Part shown: in pieces, positions 1 through 7,878 of the stretch
How the letters are laid out: every line of letters starts with the position of its first letter
Numbering within the stretch: the first letter of the stretch is position 1
From: an uncultured Oscillospiraceae bacterium
GTDB taxonomy: Bacteria; Bacillota; Clostridia; Oscillospirales; Ruminococcaceae
Reading direction: 5' to 3'
Length of the DNA: 36,634 nt
Assembly: GCA_949291395.1 (NCBI GenBank)
Contig: CASEVW010000143.1
Location: 1 to 36,634 of the forward strand
Notes under the pieces: generated by a model
The model's input: only the letters and a program-made list of their open reading frames with translations
Database searches by the model: none
What the model was told of the DNA's origin: nothing
Translations under genes and position numbers: made by a program

Positions 1-1
1 T

Positions 2-67
2 CCCTGCGCGGCGCTGGCCTTTGGCGCCAGCGAGCCGGTGGTGGAGCGGCTGCGGCAAGCCGAATAA
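2..67 (+). CDS. 3' end of an unidentified gene (partial)
   Basis: An open frame runs in from the left edge and stops at TAA (65-67), giving about 21 residues ending in VERLRQAE. A good intrinsic terminator begins 26 bases after the stop, which supports this being the true end of a gene. Too little is present to name a family, and I do not assign a function. Confidence 0.45.
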   Translation, partial: PCAALAFGASEPVVERLRQAE

Positions 68-92
68 ACGAATGCCTGAAAAAGCCTTTGAT

Positions 93-146
93 AAAACCCA
101 GCCGTCGAGCGGTAAACCCACCCGGCGGCTGGGTTTTTGTTTTTTG
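93..146 (+). terminator. Rho-independent terminator before miaB
   Basis: A 12-bp stem (93-104 pairs with 126-137, core CCCAGCCG/CGGCTGGG) is followed by a T-rich run interrupted by one G. It ends the upstream partial gene. A further copy of the CGGCTGGG arm lies near 170-178, which could offer an alternative pairing. Confidence 0.8.
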
Positions 147-181
147 CGGGCGGATTTGCCCCTTTCCCGGCGGCTGGGGGC

Positions 182-210
182 TTGTGAAATGGCGGAAGAT
201 ATTGTATACT
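182..210 (+). promoter_or_regulatory. SigA-type promoter for miaB
   Basis: TTGTGA (182-187) and TATACT (205-210) are separated by 17 bases. Transcription would begin near 217, about 37 bases before the miaB start. A short inverted repeat, TATAC (205-209) and GTATA (217-221), overlaps the -10 and start site; it may be chance. Confidence 0.7.
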
Positions 211-253
211 AAAATGGTATATCGAAAAAACGCTTTTGCGATAGGAGAACATT

Positions 254-1636
254 TTGGAGATCATTCATTTTGAACATAACAAACAGGCAGCGGAGCTGGT
301 GGCAAAATGGTACGACAGCCCCCCGCTGGCCTATGTACATTCCTTTGGCTGCCAGCAGAACGTGAACGACGGCGAAAAGATCAAGGGCGTTCTGGCGGAT
401 ATCGGCTACGGCATGTGCGACTCGGTGGAAGAGGCGGACCTGATCCTCTTCAACACCTGTGCAGTGCGTGAGCACGCCGAGCAGCGGGTCTTTGGCAACG
501 TGGGCGCCCTCAAGCGCCTGAAAAAGGACAAGCCCGGCCTGATCATCGGTCTGTGCGGCTGCATGGCCCAGCAGCAGAGCATCGTGGACAAGATCAAGGA
601 GAGCTATCCCTTTGTGGACATCGTGTTCGGCGTGAACGCCATCGACACGCTGCCCCAGCTGCTGTGCGAAAAGATCGCGGGCCACAAAAAGCGCATCCTG
701 GTCACCCCCGTGGAGCGCACCGATGTGGTGGAGGAGACCCCCATCCGCCGGGATTCCAACTTCCGGGCCTGGCTGCCCATCATGTACGGCTGCGATAACT
801 TCTGCACCTACTGCATCGTGCCCTATGTGCGGGGCCGGGAACGCAGCCGCCGCAGCGCTGACATCCTGGCAGAGTTCAAGGAACTGGTGGCAGCGGGCTA
901 CAAAGAGATCACCCTGCTGGGCCAGAACGTGAACTCCTACGGCAAGGGGCTGGAAGAGCAGATCGACTTTTCCGACCTGCTCAACCTGCTGTGCACCGTG
1001 CCGGGGGATTGCCACATCCGCTTTATGACCAGCCACCCCAAGGATGCCAGCCGCAAGCTCATCGACACCATCGCCGCTCAGGATAAGATCTGCAACCATC
1101 TGCACCTGCCGGTGCAGTGCGGCAGCGACCGGCTGCTGAAAGAGATGAACCGCCGCTATACGGTGGCCCAGTATCTGGAACTGATGGACTATGCCAAGGA
1201 AAAGATCCCCGGCATCACCTTCTCCAGCGATATCATCGTGGGCTTCCCCGGTGAGACCGAGGAGGATTTCCAGGGCACGCTGGACCTGATCCAGAAGGTG
1301 GGCTACATGCAGCTGTTCACCTTCATCTACTCCAAGCGCAGCGGCACCAAAGCCGCCACCATGCCGGACCCTGTTACCCGCAAGGAAAAGACCGACCGGA
1401 TGGCCCGCCTGCTGGCGGTGCAGGACGAGATCGCCCGTAATCTGGTGGCCGGCCTTGTGGGCCAGACTCAGCGGGTGCTGGTGGAAGGCACCGGCCGGGA
1501 CGAGGGCACCCTCTCCGGCCGTCTGGCCAACAACCTGGTGGTGGAGTTTGTGGGGGATGCAGGCCTCATCGGCAGCTATGCCACGGTGCACTTTACCGCC
1601 TCCCGGGGTACCATCCTGAAAGGCGAACTGGTTTAA
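254..1636 (+). CDS. miaB: tRNA-2-methylthio-N6-dimethylallyladenosine synthase MiaB
   Basis: MiaB is a radical SAM methylthiotransferase that converts i6A37 to ms2i6A37 in tRNAs reading UNN codons, using two [4Fe-4S] clusters. The 460-residue protein shows the full three-domain layout. The N-terminal UPF0004 domain has its cluster cysteines in HSFGCQQN (C33), NTCAVRE (C69) and GCM (C103). The radical SAM motif CDNFCTYC is at about 180-187, followed by VPYVRGRERSR. A C-terminal TRAM-like domain occupies roughly the last 65 residues. The TTG start is chosen because AGGAGA (243-248) sits just upstream and no better in-frame start exists. The gene opens a cluster that ends with miaA, which makes the substrate of this enzyme. 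An antisense frame covering the whole gene is a codon-usage shadow. Confidence 0.96.
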   Translation: MEIIHFEHNKQAAELVAKWYDSPPLAYVHSFGCQQNVNDGEKIKGVLADIGYGMCDSVEEADLILFNTCAVREHAEQRVFGNVGALKRLKKDKPGLIIGLCGCMAQQQSIVDKIKESYPFVDIVFGVNAIDTLPQLLCEKIAGHKKRILVTPVERTDVVEETPIRRDSNFRAWLPIMYGCDNFCTYCIVPYVRGRERSRRSADILAEFKELVAAGYKEITLLGQNVNSYGKGLEEQIDFSDLLNLLCTVPGDCHIRFMTSHPKDASRKLIDTIAAQDKICNHLHLPVQCGSDRLLKEMNRRYTVAQYLELMDYAKEKIPGITFSSDIIVGFPGETEEDFQGTLDLIQKVGYMQLFTFIYSKRSGTKAATMPDPVTRKEKTDRMARLLAVQDEIARNLVAGLVGQTQRVLVEGTGRDEGTLSGRLANNLVVEFVGDAGLIGSYATVHFTASRGTILKGELV

Positions 1637-1724
1637 CAAGGGGATAGAAGCCCCGAAAACGAGATATAATGATCTTAAAAGGATCTTATTATATAATTTC
1701 TTTTTACAATAAAGGAGAACCATC

Positions 1725-2132
1725 ATGGACGTTATTGAACTGTTTAAGAAAGCCGCTGCCGCTTTGCAGACCGATGCACGCTACCTGGCGCTGGACGCCG
1801 CCCGCAAGGCCAACGATGCGGACGAAAACCTTCAGAATATGATCGGCGAGTTCAACCTGGCCCGCCTGGACCTGAACAACGAGATCGCCAAGGACGACCG
1901 GGACGAAGCCCGTGTGGCCGAGCTGAATGCCAAGGTGAACCAGCTGTACACCGACATCATGAACAGCGACAGCATGAAGAACTACAACGAGGCAAAGGCC
2001 GAGGCCGAAGCGCTGATCGGCTACATCGACGCCATCATCAACACCGCGATGAACGGCGGCGACCCCATGACCGTGCAGGAGCCCCAGGGCGGTTGCAGCG
2101 GCAGCTGCTCTTCCTGCGCCGGCTGCCATTGA
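1725..2132 (+). CDS. YlbF/YmcA family protein with Cys-rich tail
   Basis: This 135-residue, mostly helical, charged protein matches the YlbF/YmcA (Com_YlbF, DUF964) family. In Bacillus subtilis, family members YlbF and YmcA form a complex with YaaT that binds iron-sulfur clusters and influences RNase Y-dependent mRNA maturation, competence and sporulation. Residues about 5-108 are the helical core. The end is a glycine/serine-rich tail with C124, C128, C131, C134 and a terminal His, a plausible metal or Fe-S ligand set. AAAGGAG lies 7-8 bases before the ATG. TATAAT hexamers occur at 1665 and 1692 but I see no convincing -35 for either. The family assignment is firm; the role here is inference. 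Confidence 0.85.
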   Translation: MDVIELFKKAAAALQTDARYLALDAARKANDADENLQNMIGEFNLARLDLNNEIAKDDRDEARVAELNAKVNQLYTDIMNSDSMKNYNEAKAEAEALIGYIDAIINTAMNGGDPMTVQEPQGGCSGSCSSCAGCH

Positions 2133-2144
2133 TCTGAATGTTTC

Positions 2145-2190
2145 CTGCGGCTCCGAAAGCGCTTTTGCGGCGCTTTCTGGGCCGCAGTCT
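2145..2190 (+). terminator. Long hairpin between the ylbF-like gene and mutS, possible terminator
   Basis: CTGCGGC (2145-2151) pairs with GCCGCAG (2181-2187), and GAAAGCGC pairs with GCGCTTTC inside it, giving a stem of about 17 pairs with one or two mismatches. The following tail TCTTTCC is only weakly U-rich, so it may be a partial terminator or a processing or stability element. Confidence 0.5.
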
Positions 2191-2226
2191 TTCCACAAAA
2201 CCAAATTGCAGCAGAGGTGATGTTCG

Positions 2227-4821
2227 TTGGCGCAGCTTTCCCCCATGATGGCCCAATATTTTGAGATCAAGAAAAAACACAAGGATGAGATCCTGTTTTT
2301 CCGCCTGGGCGATTTTTACGAGATGTTTTACGACGATGCCATTCTGGCGTCCAAAGAGCTGGAGCTCACCCTTACCGGGCGGGACTGCGGCCAGGCGGAG
2401 CGCGCCCCCATGTGCGGCGTGCCCTTTCACAGCTACGAAAACTATGTGGCAAAGCTCATTGCCAAGGGGTACAAGGTGGCCATCTGCGAGCAGATGGAAG
2501 ACCCCGCCACCGCAAAGGGACTGGTAAAGCGGGACATCATCCGTGTGATCACGCCGGGCACCGTTATCGAAAGCAGCATGCTGCAAGATGACAAAAACAA
2601 CTACATCGGCAGCGTGTACTTAAACGGCAGCGCCGCGGGCGTCTGCTTTGCGGACGTTTCCACCGGATGCGCCCACACCACCGAGCTTACCGGCGAAAAG
2701 CTGAGCACCCAGCTCATCACCGAGCTGTGCCGTTACAATCCCAGCGAGATCCTGTTCAACACCGCCATGCTGGACCTAAAAGACGTGACCAGCTACATCA
2801 AGCAGCACATGGCCTGCTCGGTGGAGCTGATCGAGGACGAATGCTATGCGCCCCAAACGGTGGAGGGGCTGCTGGTGGAGCAGTTCGGCCAGGACTGGGC
2901 AAAGGCCAGCGGCCTGAACGCCGCCGGAAATGCCCACGTTGCCCTGAGCGCGTTGCTGGGTTATCTGCACCGCACCCAGAAAAAGGGCGTGGAGCGGCTG
3001 AAGATCGTGCACAGCTATGCAGAGGCTCAGTATATGCAGCTTTCTCCGGTGACCCGGGCCAACCTGGAGCTCACCGAGACCATGCGGGGCCGGGAAAAAC
3101 GGGGTACCCTGCTTTGGGTGCTGGACAAGACCCAGACCGCCATGGGCAAACGGCTGATGCGCGCCTGGCTGGAACAGCCGCTGGTGAACGCCGGGGCCAT
3201 CAACGCCCGGCTGGACTGTGTGCAGGCGCTGTACAATGAGAACATCCAGCGGGCCGAGATCATCGAAGCGCTGTCCCATGTGTTTGACATGGAGCGGCTG
3301 ATGACCCGCACGGTGTACGGCTCGGCCACCCCGAAAGAGATCTACGCCCTGGCCAGCACCTGCACCCAGCTGCCCATTTTGAAGCAGCTGGCGGCGGGCT
3401 GCAACTGCCCGGAGCTGGAGCAGCTGGCCCAGCGCATCGACCCGCTGGAGGACATCCGGGACCGCATCTTTGCGGCTCTGGAAGAGGAGACCCCCTCCAC
3501 CTTGAAAGAGGGCGGCGTCATCAAGGCGGGGTATAACCCCGAAGTGGACGAACTGCGGGACATCGTGCACGGCGGCAAGGGCTATCTGTCCCAGCTGGAA
3601 GCCCGCATGAAAGAGGAGACCGGCATCCGCACCCTGAAAGTGGGTTACAACCGGGTGTTCGGCTATTATCTGGAAGTGAGCAAATCCTTCGTGGACCAGG
3701 TGCCCGCAAACTTTGTGCGCAAACAGACCCTGGCCAACGCGGAGCGCTACATCACCGACGAGCTGAAACAGCTGGAAAGCAAGATCCTGGGGGCCAACGA
3801 GCGTCTGCTGGCATTGGAGCGGCAGCTGTTCGAGGAGCTTTTGCAGGATATTTCCGCCCAGATGATCCGGGTGCAGAACACCGCCAGCGGTGTAGCCCAG
3901 CTGGACGTGCTCACCGCCCTGGCTGAGGTGGCGGTGAACAACAACTACGTGCGGCCGGTGGTGGACGACGGGGACGAACTGATCATTACCGAAGGCCGCC
4001 ACCCGGTGATCGAGCAGATGCTCAAGGGCAGCCTGTTCGTGCCCAACAACACCCAGCTGGACTGCGGCGAAAACAACATGCTCATCATCACCGGCCCCAA
4101 CATGGCCGGCAAATCCACCTACATGCGCCAGAATGCGCTGATCGCCCTGATGGCGCAGATCGGCAGTTTTGTTCCGGCACAGGCCTGCCGGGTAGGCGTG
4201 GTGGACGCCATCTTTACCCGGGTGGGCGCGTCGGACGATCTGGCGGCTGGTCAGTCCACCTTTATGGTGGAGATGACCGAGGTGGCAGAGATCTTACAGT
4301 ACGCCACCAAAAAGAGCCTGGTCATCCTGGACGAGATCGGCCGGGGCACCTCCACCTTCGACGGCATGAGCATTGCCCGGGCGGTGGTAGAGCACATTGC
4401 CGGCCAGATCGGCTGCAAGACTCTGTTCGCCACCCATTACCACGAGCTGACCGAGCTGGAAAACACCATGGAATGCGTGAAGAACTACAACATCGCCGTG
4501 AAAAAGCGGGGCGATGACATCACCTTCCTGCGGCGCATCGTGCGGGGCCCGGCCGACGACAGCTACGGCATCCAGGTGGCAAAGCTGGCCGGCCTGCCGG
4601 ACAGCGTGACCAAGCGGGCGAAAGAGGTGCTGCGGGCGCTGGAAGCCTCGGCACCCAAAAAGCAGCAGGTCCAGCAGCTGGACTTCGGGGTGGTGGAAGA
4701 AAACGCCAGCCCCGCACTGCCCAGCGAGATTTTGGACAAGCTGCGCCAGACCGATTTGAATACCCTCACAGGCATTGAGGGCTTGCAATTTTTGTGTGAG
4801 ATCAAAAACGCACTGCAATAA
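2227..4821 (+). CDS. mutS: DNA mismatch repair protein MutS
   Basis: MutS recognises base mismatches and small loops in newly replicated DNA and recruits MutL in an ATP-dependent way. At 864 residues it has the usual MutS1 length. The mismatch-reading Phe-X-Glu motif is F30-Y31-E32 in GDFYEMF. The Walker A loop GPNMAGKST is at about 623-631 and the Walker B segment ILDEIGRG at about 700-707, followed by the STFDG signature. Near the C terminus QQLDF (about 816-820) resembles a sliding-clamp-binding peptide. The start is TTG at 2227, six bases after GAGGTGA; the downstream ATGs lack such spacing. mutL follows after 33 bases, so the two are almost certainly co-transcribed. Confidence 0.98.
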   Translation: MAQLSPMMAQYFEIKKKHKDEILFFRLGDFYEMFYDDAILASKELELTLTGRDCGQAERAPMCGVPFHSYENYVAKLIAKGYKVAICEQMEDPATAKGLVKRDIIRVITPGTVIESSMLQDDKNNYIGSVYLNGSAAGVCFADVSTGCAHTTELTGEKLSTQLITELCRYNPSEILFNTAMLDLKDVTSYIKQHMACSVELIEDECYAPQTVEGLLVEQFGQDWAKASGLNAAGNAHVALSALLGYLHRTQKKGVERLKIVHSYAEAQYMQLSPVTRANLELTETMRGREKRGTLLWVLDKTQTAMGKRLMRAWLEQPLVNAGAINARLDCVQALYNENIQRAEIIEALSHVFDMERLMTRTVYGSATPKEIYALASTCTQLPILKQLAAGCNCPELEQLAQRIDPLEDIRDRIFAALEEETPSTLKEGGVIKAGYNPEVDELRDIVHGGKGYLSQLEARMKEETGIRTLKVGYNRVFGYYLEVSKSFVDQVPANFVRKQTLANAERYITDELKQLESKILGANERLLALERQLFEELLQDISAQMIRVQNTASGVAQLDVLTALAEVAVNNNYVRPVVDDGDELIITEGRHPVIEQMLKGSLFVPNNTQLDCGENNMLIITGPNMAGKSTYMRQNALIALMAQIGSFVPAQACRVGVVDAIFTRVGASDDLAAGQSTFMVEMTEVAEILQYATKKSLVILDEIGRGTSTFDGMSIARAVVEHIAGQIGCKTLFATHYHELTELENTMECVKNYNIAVKKRGDDITFLRRIVRGPADDSYGIQVAKLAGLPDSVTKRAKEVLRALEASAPKKQQVQQLDFGVVEENASPALPSEILDKLRQTDLNTLTGIEGLQFLCEIKNALQ

Positions 4822-4854
4822 GTGCAAAACGCACCCAAAAGGAGGGAAGAGCAG

Positions 4855-6903
4855 ATGGCGGTCATCCATGTATTGGACAAGCACACGGCGGAACTGATCG
4901 CTGCCGGCGAGGTGGTGGAGCGTCCCGCCTCGGTGGTAAAAGAGCTGCTGGAAAACGCCATTGACGCCGGCGCAAAACAGGTCACCGTTACCATCGAGCG
5001 GGGCGGCGTTTCGCTGATCCAGGTGGCGGACAACGGCAGCGGCATCGAGGCGGAGTATATCTCCACCGCCTTCATCCGCCATGCCACCAGCAAGATCCAG
5101 ACCGAGGCGGATCTGGAAAACATCCACACCTTAGGCTTCCGGGGGGAGGCGCTGGCATCCATTGCCAGCGTGGCCCGGGTGGAAGTGCTTACCCGCACCG
5201 AGCCGGATGAGTTCGCCTGCTGCTACCGCATCGAGGGCGGCCAGGAACTAGGAATGGAGCCGGGGGCCCGCCCGGTGGGCACCACCATCGCGGTGCGGGA
5301 TCTGTTCTACAATACCCCCGCCCGGATGAAGTTTTTGAAAAAGGATTCCAGCGAGGGTACTTATGTGGGTGAGACCGTGGCCCGTGTGGCCCTGTCTCAC
5401 CCGGAAGTGGGCATCTCTTTTATCCGTGAAGGTAAACTGCTTTACAAGACTCCGGGCAATGGGGATCTGCGCAGCGCCGTCTATGCAGTGCTGGGCAGAG
5501 ACTTTGCCAAGGACCTTTTGGCGGTGGACACTGTCTCGGGCAATTACAAGGTCCATGGCCTGATCACGCCGCCCCGGGCCTGCCGGGCAAGCCGGGGGAT
5601 GCAGTTCTTTTTCATCAATGGCCGGTTCGTCAAAAACCGCACTATGATGGCCGCCATGGAGAACGCCTACCGGGGCACCCTGATGCAGGGCAAGTTCCCA
5701 GGCTGTGTGCTGATGCTGGAAATGCCGCCCCAGCTGGTGGACGTGAACGTGCACCCTGCCAAGACCGAAGTGCGTTTTGCCCGGGAAAGCGACGTGTTCG
5801 ACGCCGTTTACAGCGCGGTAAAGAATGCGCTGGGCCAGCCCGGCAGCGGGGAACAGCAATTCGCTTTCCAGCAGAGCAAAATGGAGGAAAAGCCCCAGCC
5901 GGAACAGGTGAAAATCGATCTCTCTACACCTGTAAAGCATCCTAGCTTTACAGGGTTTAAAGCATCTTCCGGGGCCGCCGCCCTGCCCGTTCGGGATGTT
6001 AACAGAGAATATCCGGCTGCCAGAGAGCCGGATGTGCCGGCGCCTCCGGTGCCAAAGGCTGTGCTGCCGGTGTGGCCGCAGGAATCGAAGGGCTTGCGCA
6101 GCGCTCCGCTGCCCTTGACCACCCGCCGCCCGGATACGCCCAGTGTGGAAAAAGCGGCGGAAGAGGAGAAGCTGCCGGTGAGCGCTCCCGAAGCGCCCGC
6201 TCCCAATAGCTTTGAGAAATTTGCGAAAAGTGAAACCCCGCCCGCTGCGCCGGAGGATGAGAAAACCGAGAAGGCTGTGGACGCTGTGGCCGAAACGCCC
6301 CGGCAGGAGACCTTCGCGCCGGAACCGGAGACTCAGCCGCTGCAATATGTGGGCGAGGTGTTCAAAACCTACATCATCACCCAGCGGGGCCAGGAGATGT
6401 GCCTCATTGACAAACACGCCGCCCACGAGCGGATCCTGTTTGAGCGCCTGGCCGAGACCTATGGCAATGTGAGCAGCCAGCTGCTGCTGATGCCGGTGAC
6501 GGTGAATCTTTCCGCCGAGGAAAAGACCGCTCTGCTGGAAAACGAGCAGCTGCTGAAGAATGCAGGCGTGGAAGCCGAGGACTTCGGCGGCAGCACCATG
6601 GTGGTGCGGGCAGTGCCTGCGGACGTGGAAGTCACCGACGTGGAGGCGCTGCTCTGCGAGCTGGCGGCAAAGCTGGCCAAAGGCAGCAAGGACGCCCTCA
6701 ACGAAAAGACCGAATGGGTGCTGCACTCCATTGCCTGCCGGGCAGCCATCAAGGCGGGCGACCGCACCGACAGCCGGGAGCTGCTGGAACTGGCCCAGAA
6801 CATTCTGGATGGCAAGATCCCGCCGTTCTGCCCCCACGGCAGGCCGGTGGTGCTGAAATTGACGAAAAAGGAGCTGGAAAAGCAGTTTGGCCGGATTGGA
6901 TAA
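4855..6903 (+). CDS. mutL: DNA mismatch repair protein MutL with endonuclease motif
   Basis: MutL is a GHKL ATPase that couples MutS to strand removal. The N-terminal ATPase motifs are visible: ENAIDAG, DNGSGI and GFRGEAL. A Pro/Ala/Glu-rich linker covers roughly residues 330-490. The C-terminal domain carries DKHAAHERILFE (about 519-530), matching the DQHA(X)2E(X)4E endonuclease motif, plus CPHGRP and a final FGR. This fits organisms that lack MutH, where MutL nicks the DNA itself. QLLLMP (about 542-547) lies where Bacillus MutL has its clamp-binding peptide. I chose ATG 4855 (682 residues) because AGGAGG lies at 4840-4845 and the protein then begins like its relatives. An in-frame GTG at 4822 would add 11 unlikely residues. 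The 3' end overlaps miaA. Confidence 0.97.
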   Translation: MAVIHVLDKHTAELIAAGEVVERPASVVKELLENAIDAGAKQVTVTIERGGVSLIQVADNGSGIEAEYISTAFIRHATSKIQTEADLENIHTLGFRGEALASIASVARVEVLTRTEPDEFACCYRIEGGQELGMEPGARPVGTTIAVRDLFYNTPARMKFLKKDSSEGTYVGETVARVALSHPEVGISFIREGKLLYKTPGNGDLRSAVYAVLGRDFAKDLLAVDTVSGNYKVHGLITPPRACRASRGMQFFFINGRFVKNRTMMAAMENAYRGTLMQGKFPGCVLMLEMPPQLVDVNVHPAKTEVRFARESDVFDAVYSAVKNALGQPGSGEQQFAFQQSKMEEKPQPEQVKIDLSTPVKHPSFTGFKASSGAAALPVRDVNREYPAAREPDVPAPPVPKAVLPVWPQESKGLRSAPLPLTTRRPDTPSVEKAAEEEKLPVSAPEAPAPNSFEKFAKSETPPAAPEDEKTEKAVDAVAETPRQETFAPEPETQPLQYVGEVFKTYIITQRGQEMCLIDKHAAHERILFERLAETYGNVSSQLLLMPVTVNLSAEEKTALLENEQLLKNAGVEAEDFGGSTMVVRAVPADVEVTDVEALLCELAAKLAKGSKDALNEKTEWVLHSIACRAAIKAGDRTDSRELLELAQNILDGKIPPFCPHGRPVVLKLTKKELEKQFGRIG

Positions 6904-7834
6904 ACCCCGTGTGCTCGCCATTGGCGGGCCCACCGCATCGGGCAAGACCAGCCTTTCGGTGGCCCTTGCCAAACAGTTTAACGGCGAGATCATCTGCGCC
7001 GACTCCATGCAGATCTACCAGGGGCTGGACATTGGCACCGCCAAGGTCACCCCGGAAGAGGTGGAGGGCGTGCCCCATCACATGGTGGGCTTTCTGGAAC
7101 CCCAGACTCCATTCAGCGTGGCGGATTTTGTGGAAATGGCCGACGGCTGCATCCGGGAGATCTCTGCCCGGGGCCGGCTGCCCATCCTGGTGGGAGGCAC
7201 CGGCCTGTACATCGAAAGCCTGCTGAAAGGCGTGCGGTTTGCCGAGCAAAAGACCGACCCGGCCCTGCGCCGGCAGCTGGAAGAGCAGGCAGCCCGGGAG
7301 GGCGTCGAGGCCATGCACGACAAGCTGACCCAGGTGGACCCGGAATACGCCGCCACCGTGCATCCCAATAATCTGGGCAGGGTGCTGCGGGCGCTGGAGC
7401 TGTATTATGCCACCGGCGTGACCATGACTCAGCAGCGGGAACAGTCGCTGCCTTCGCAGCCGCCCTATGACAGCCTTTTGTGCTGCCTGGGCTTTGCGGA
7501 CCGGGCGGCGCTGTACCAGCGGATCGACCTGCGGGTAGACCAAATGATGGAACAGGGCATTCTGCGGGAGGCCCAGCTGGTGTACGACCACCGGGATACC
7601 TACCGCACGGCGGCCCAGGCCATCGGATACAAGGAATTCTTCCCGTATCTGGCGGGCCAGGCGGAACTTGCCAGCTGTGTGGATAAGCTCAAGCAGGCCT
7701 CCCGCAACTATGCAAAACGGCAGCTGACCTGGTTTCGCCGCATGGAGGGCGTGGCCTGGCTGGAAGCGGGCCAGCCGGATACCCTGGCCCAGGCCCAGCA
7801 TGCGATCTGCCAGCGCTGGCCCGATCTTGCCTGA
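6887..7834 (+). CDS. miaA: tRNA dimethylallyltransferase MiaA
   Basis: MiaA transfers a dimethylallyl group to A37 of UNN-reading tRNAs, the step before MiaB. The P-loop GPTASGKT is at about 14-21, the substrate-binding DSMQIY at 39-44, and the family motifs GGTGLY and AIGYKEF are present. Length of 315 residues is typical. The start is TTG at 6887, overlapping mutL by 17 bases with AAGGAG at 6868-6873; a second TTG at 6896 is also possible and would remove three residues. The mutL-miaA adjacency is known from many bacteria, including Escherichia coli. Confidence 0.97.
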   Translation: MAGLDKPRVLAIGGPTASGKTSLSVALAKQFNGEIICADSMQIYQGLDIGTAKVTPEEVEGVPHHMVGFLEPQTPFSVADFVEMADGCIREISARGRLPILVGGTGLYIESLLKGVRFAEQKTDPALRRQLEEQAAREGVEAMHDKLTQVDPEYAATVHPNNLGRVLRALELYYATGVTMTQQREQSLPSQPPYDSLLCCLGFADRAALYQRIDLRVDQMMEQGILREAQLVYDHRDTYRTAAQAIGYKEFFPYLAGQAELASCVDKLKQASRNYAKRQLTWFRRMEGVAWLEAGQPDTLAQAQHAICQRWPDLA

Positions 7835-7878
7835 ATCACAAACAACACAACCGAAGCAAAACAAAGGGGGCGTGGGCA

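Noticed and set aside
12..273. Short + strand frames across the leader before miaB
   Set aside because: They read through a terminator and a promoter, lack ribosome binding sites and show no family features.
1661..1697. Two TATAAT hexamers and a repeated GATCTTA before the ylbF-like gene, as a promoter pair or operator
   Set aside because: No -35 hexamer lies at 16-18 bases from either, so I could not support a promoter call.
4822..4854. GTG 4822 as the mutL start
   Set aside because: It would place the ribosome binding site AGGAGG inside the coding region and add residues not seen in MutL proteins.
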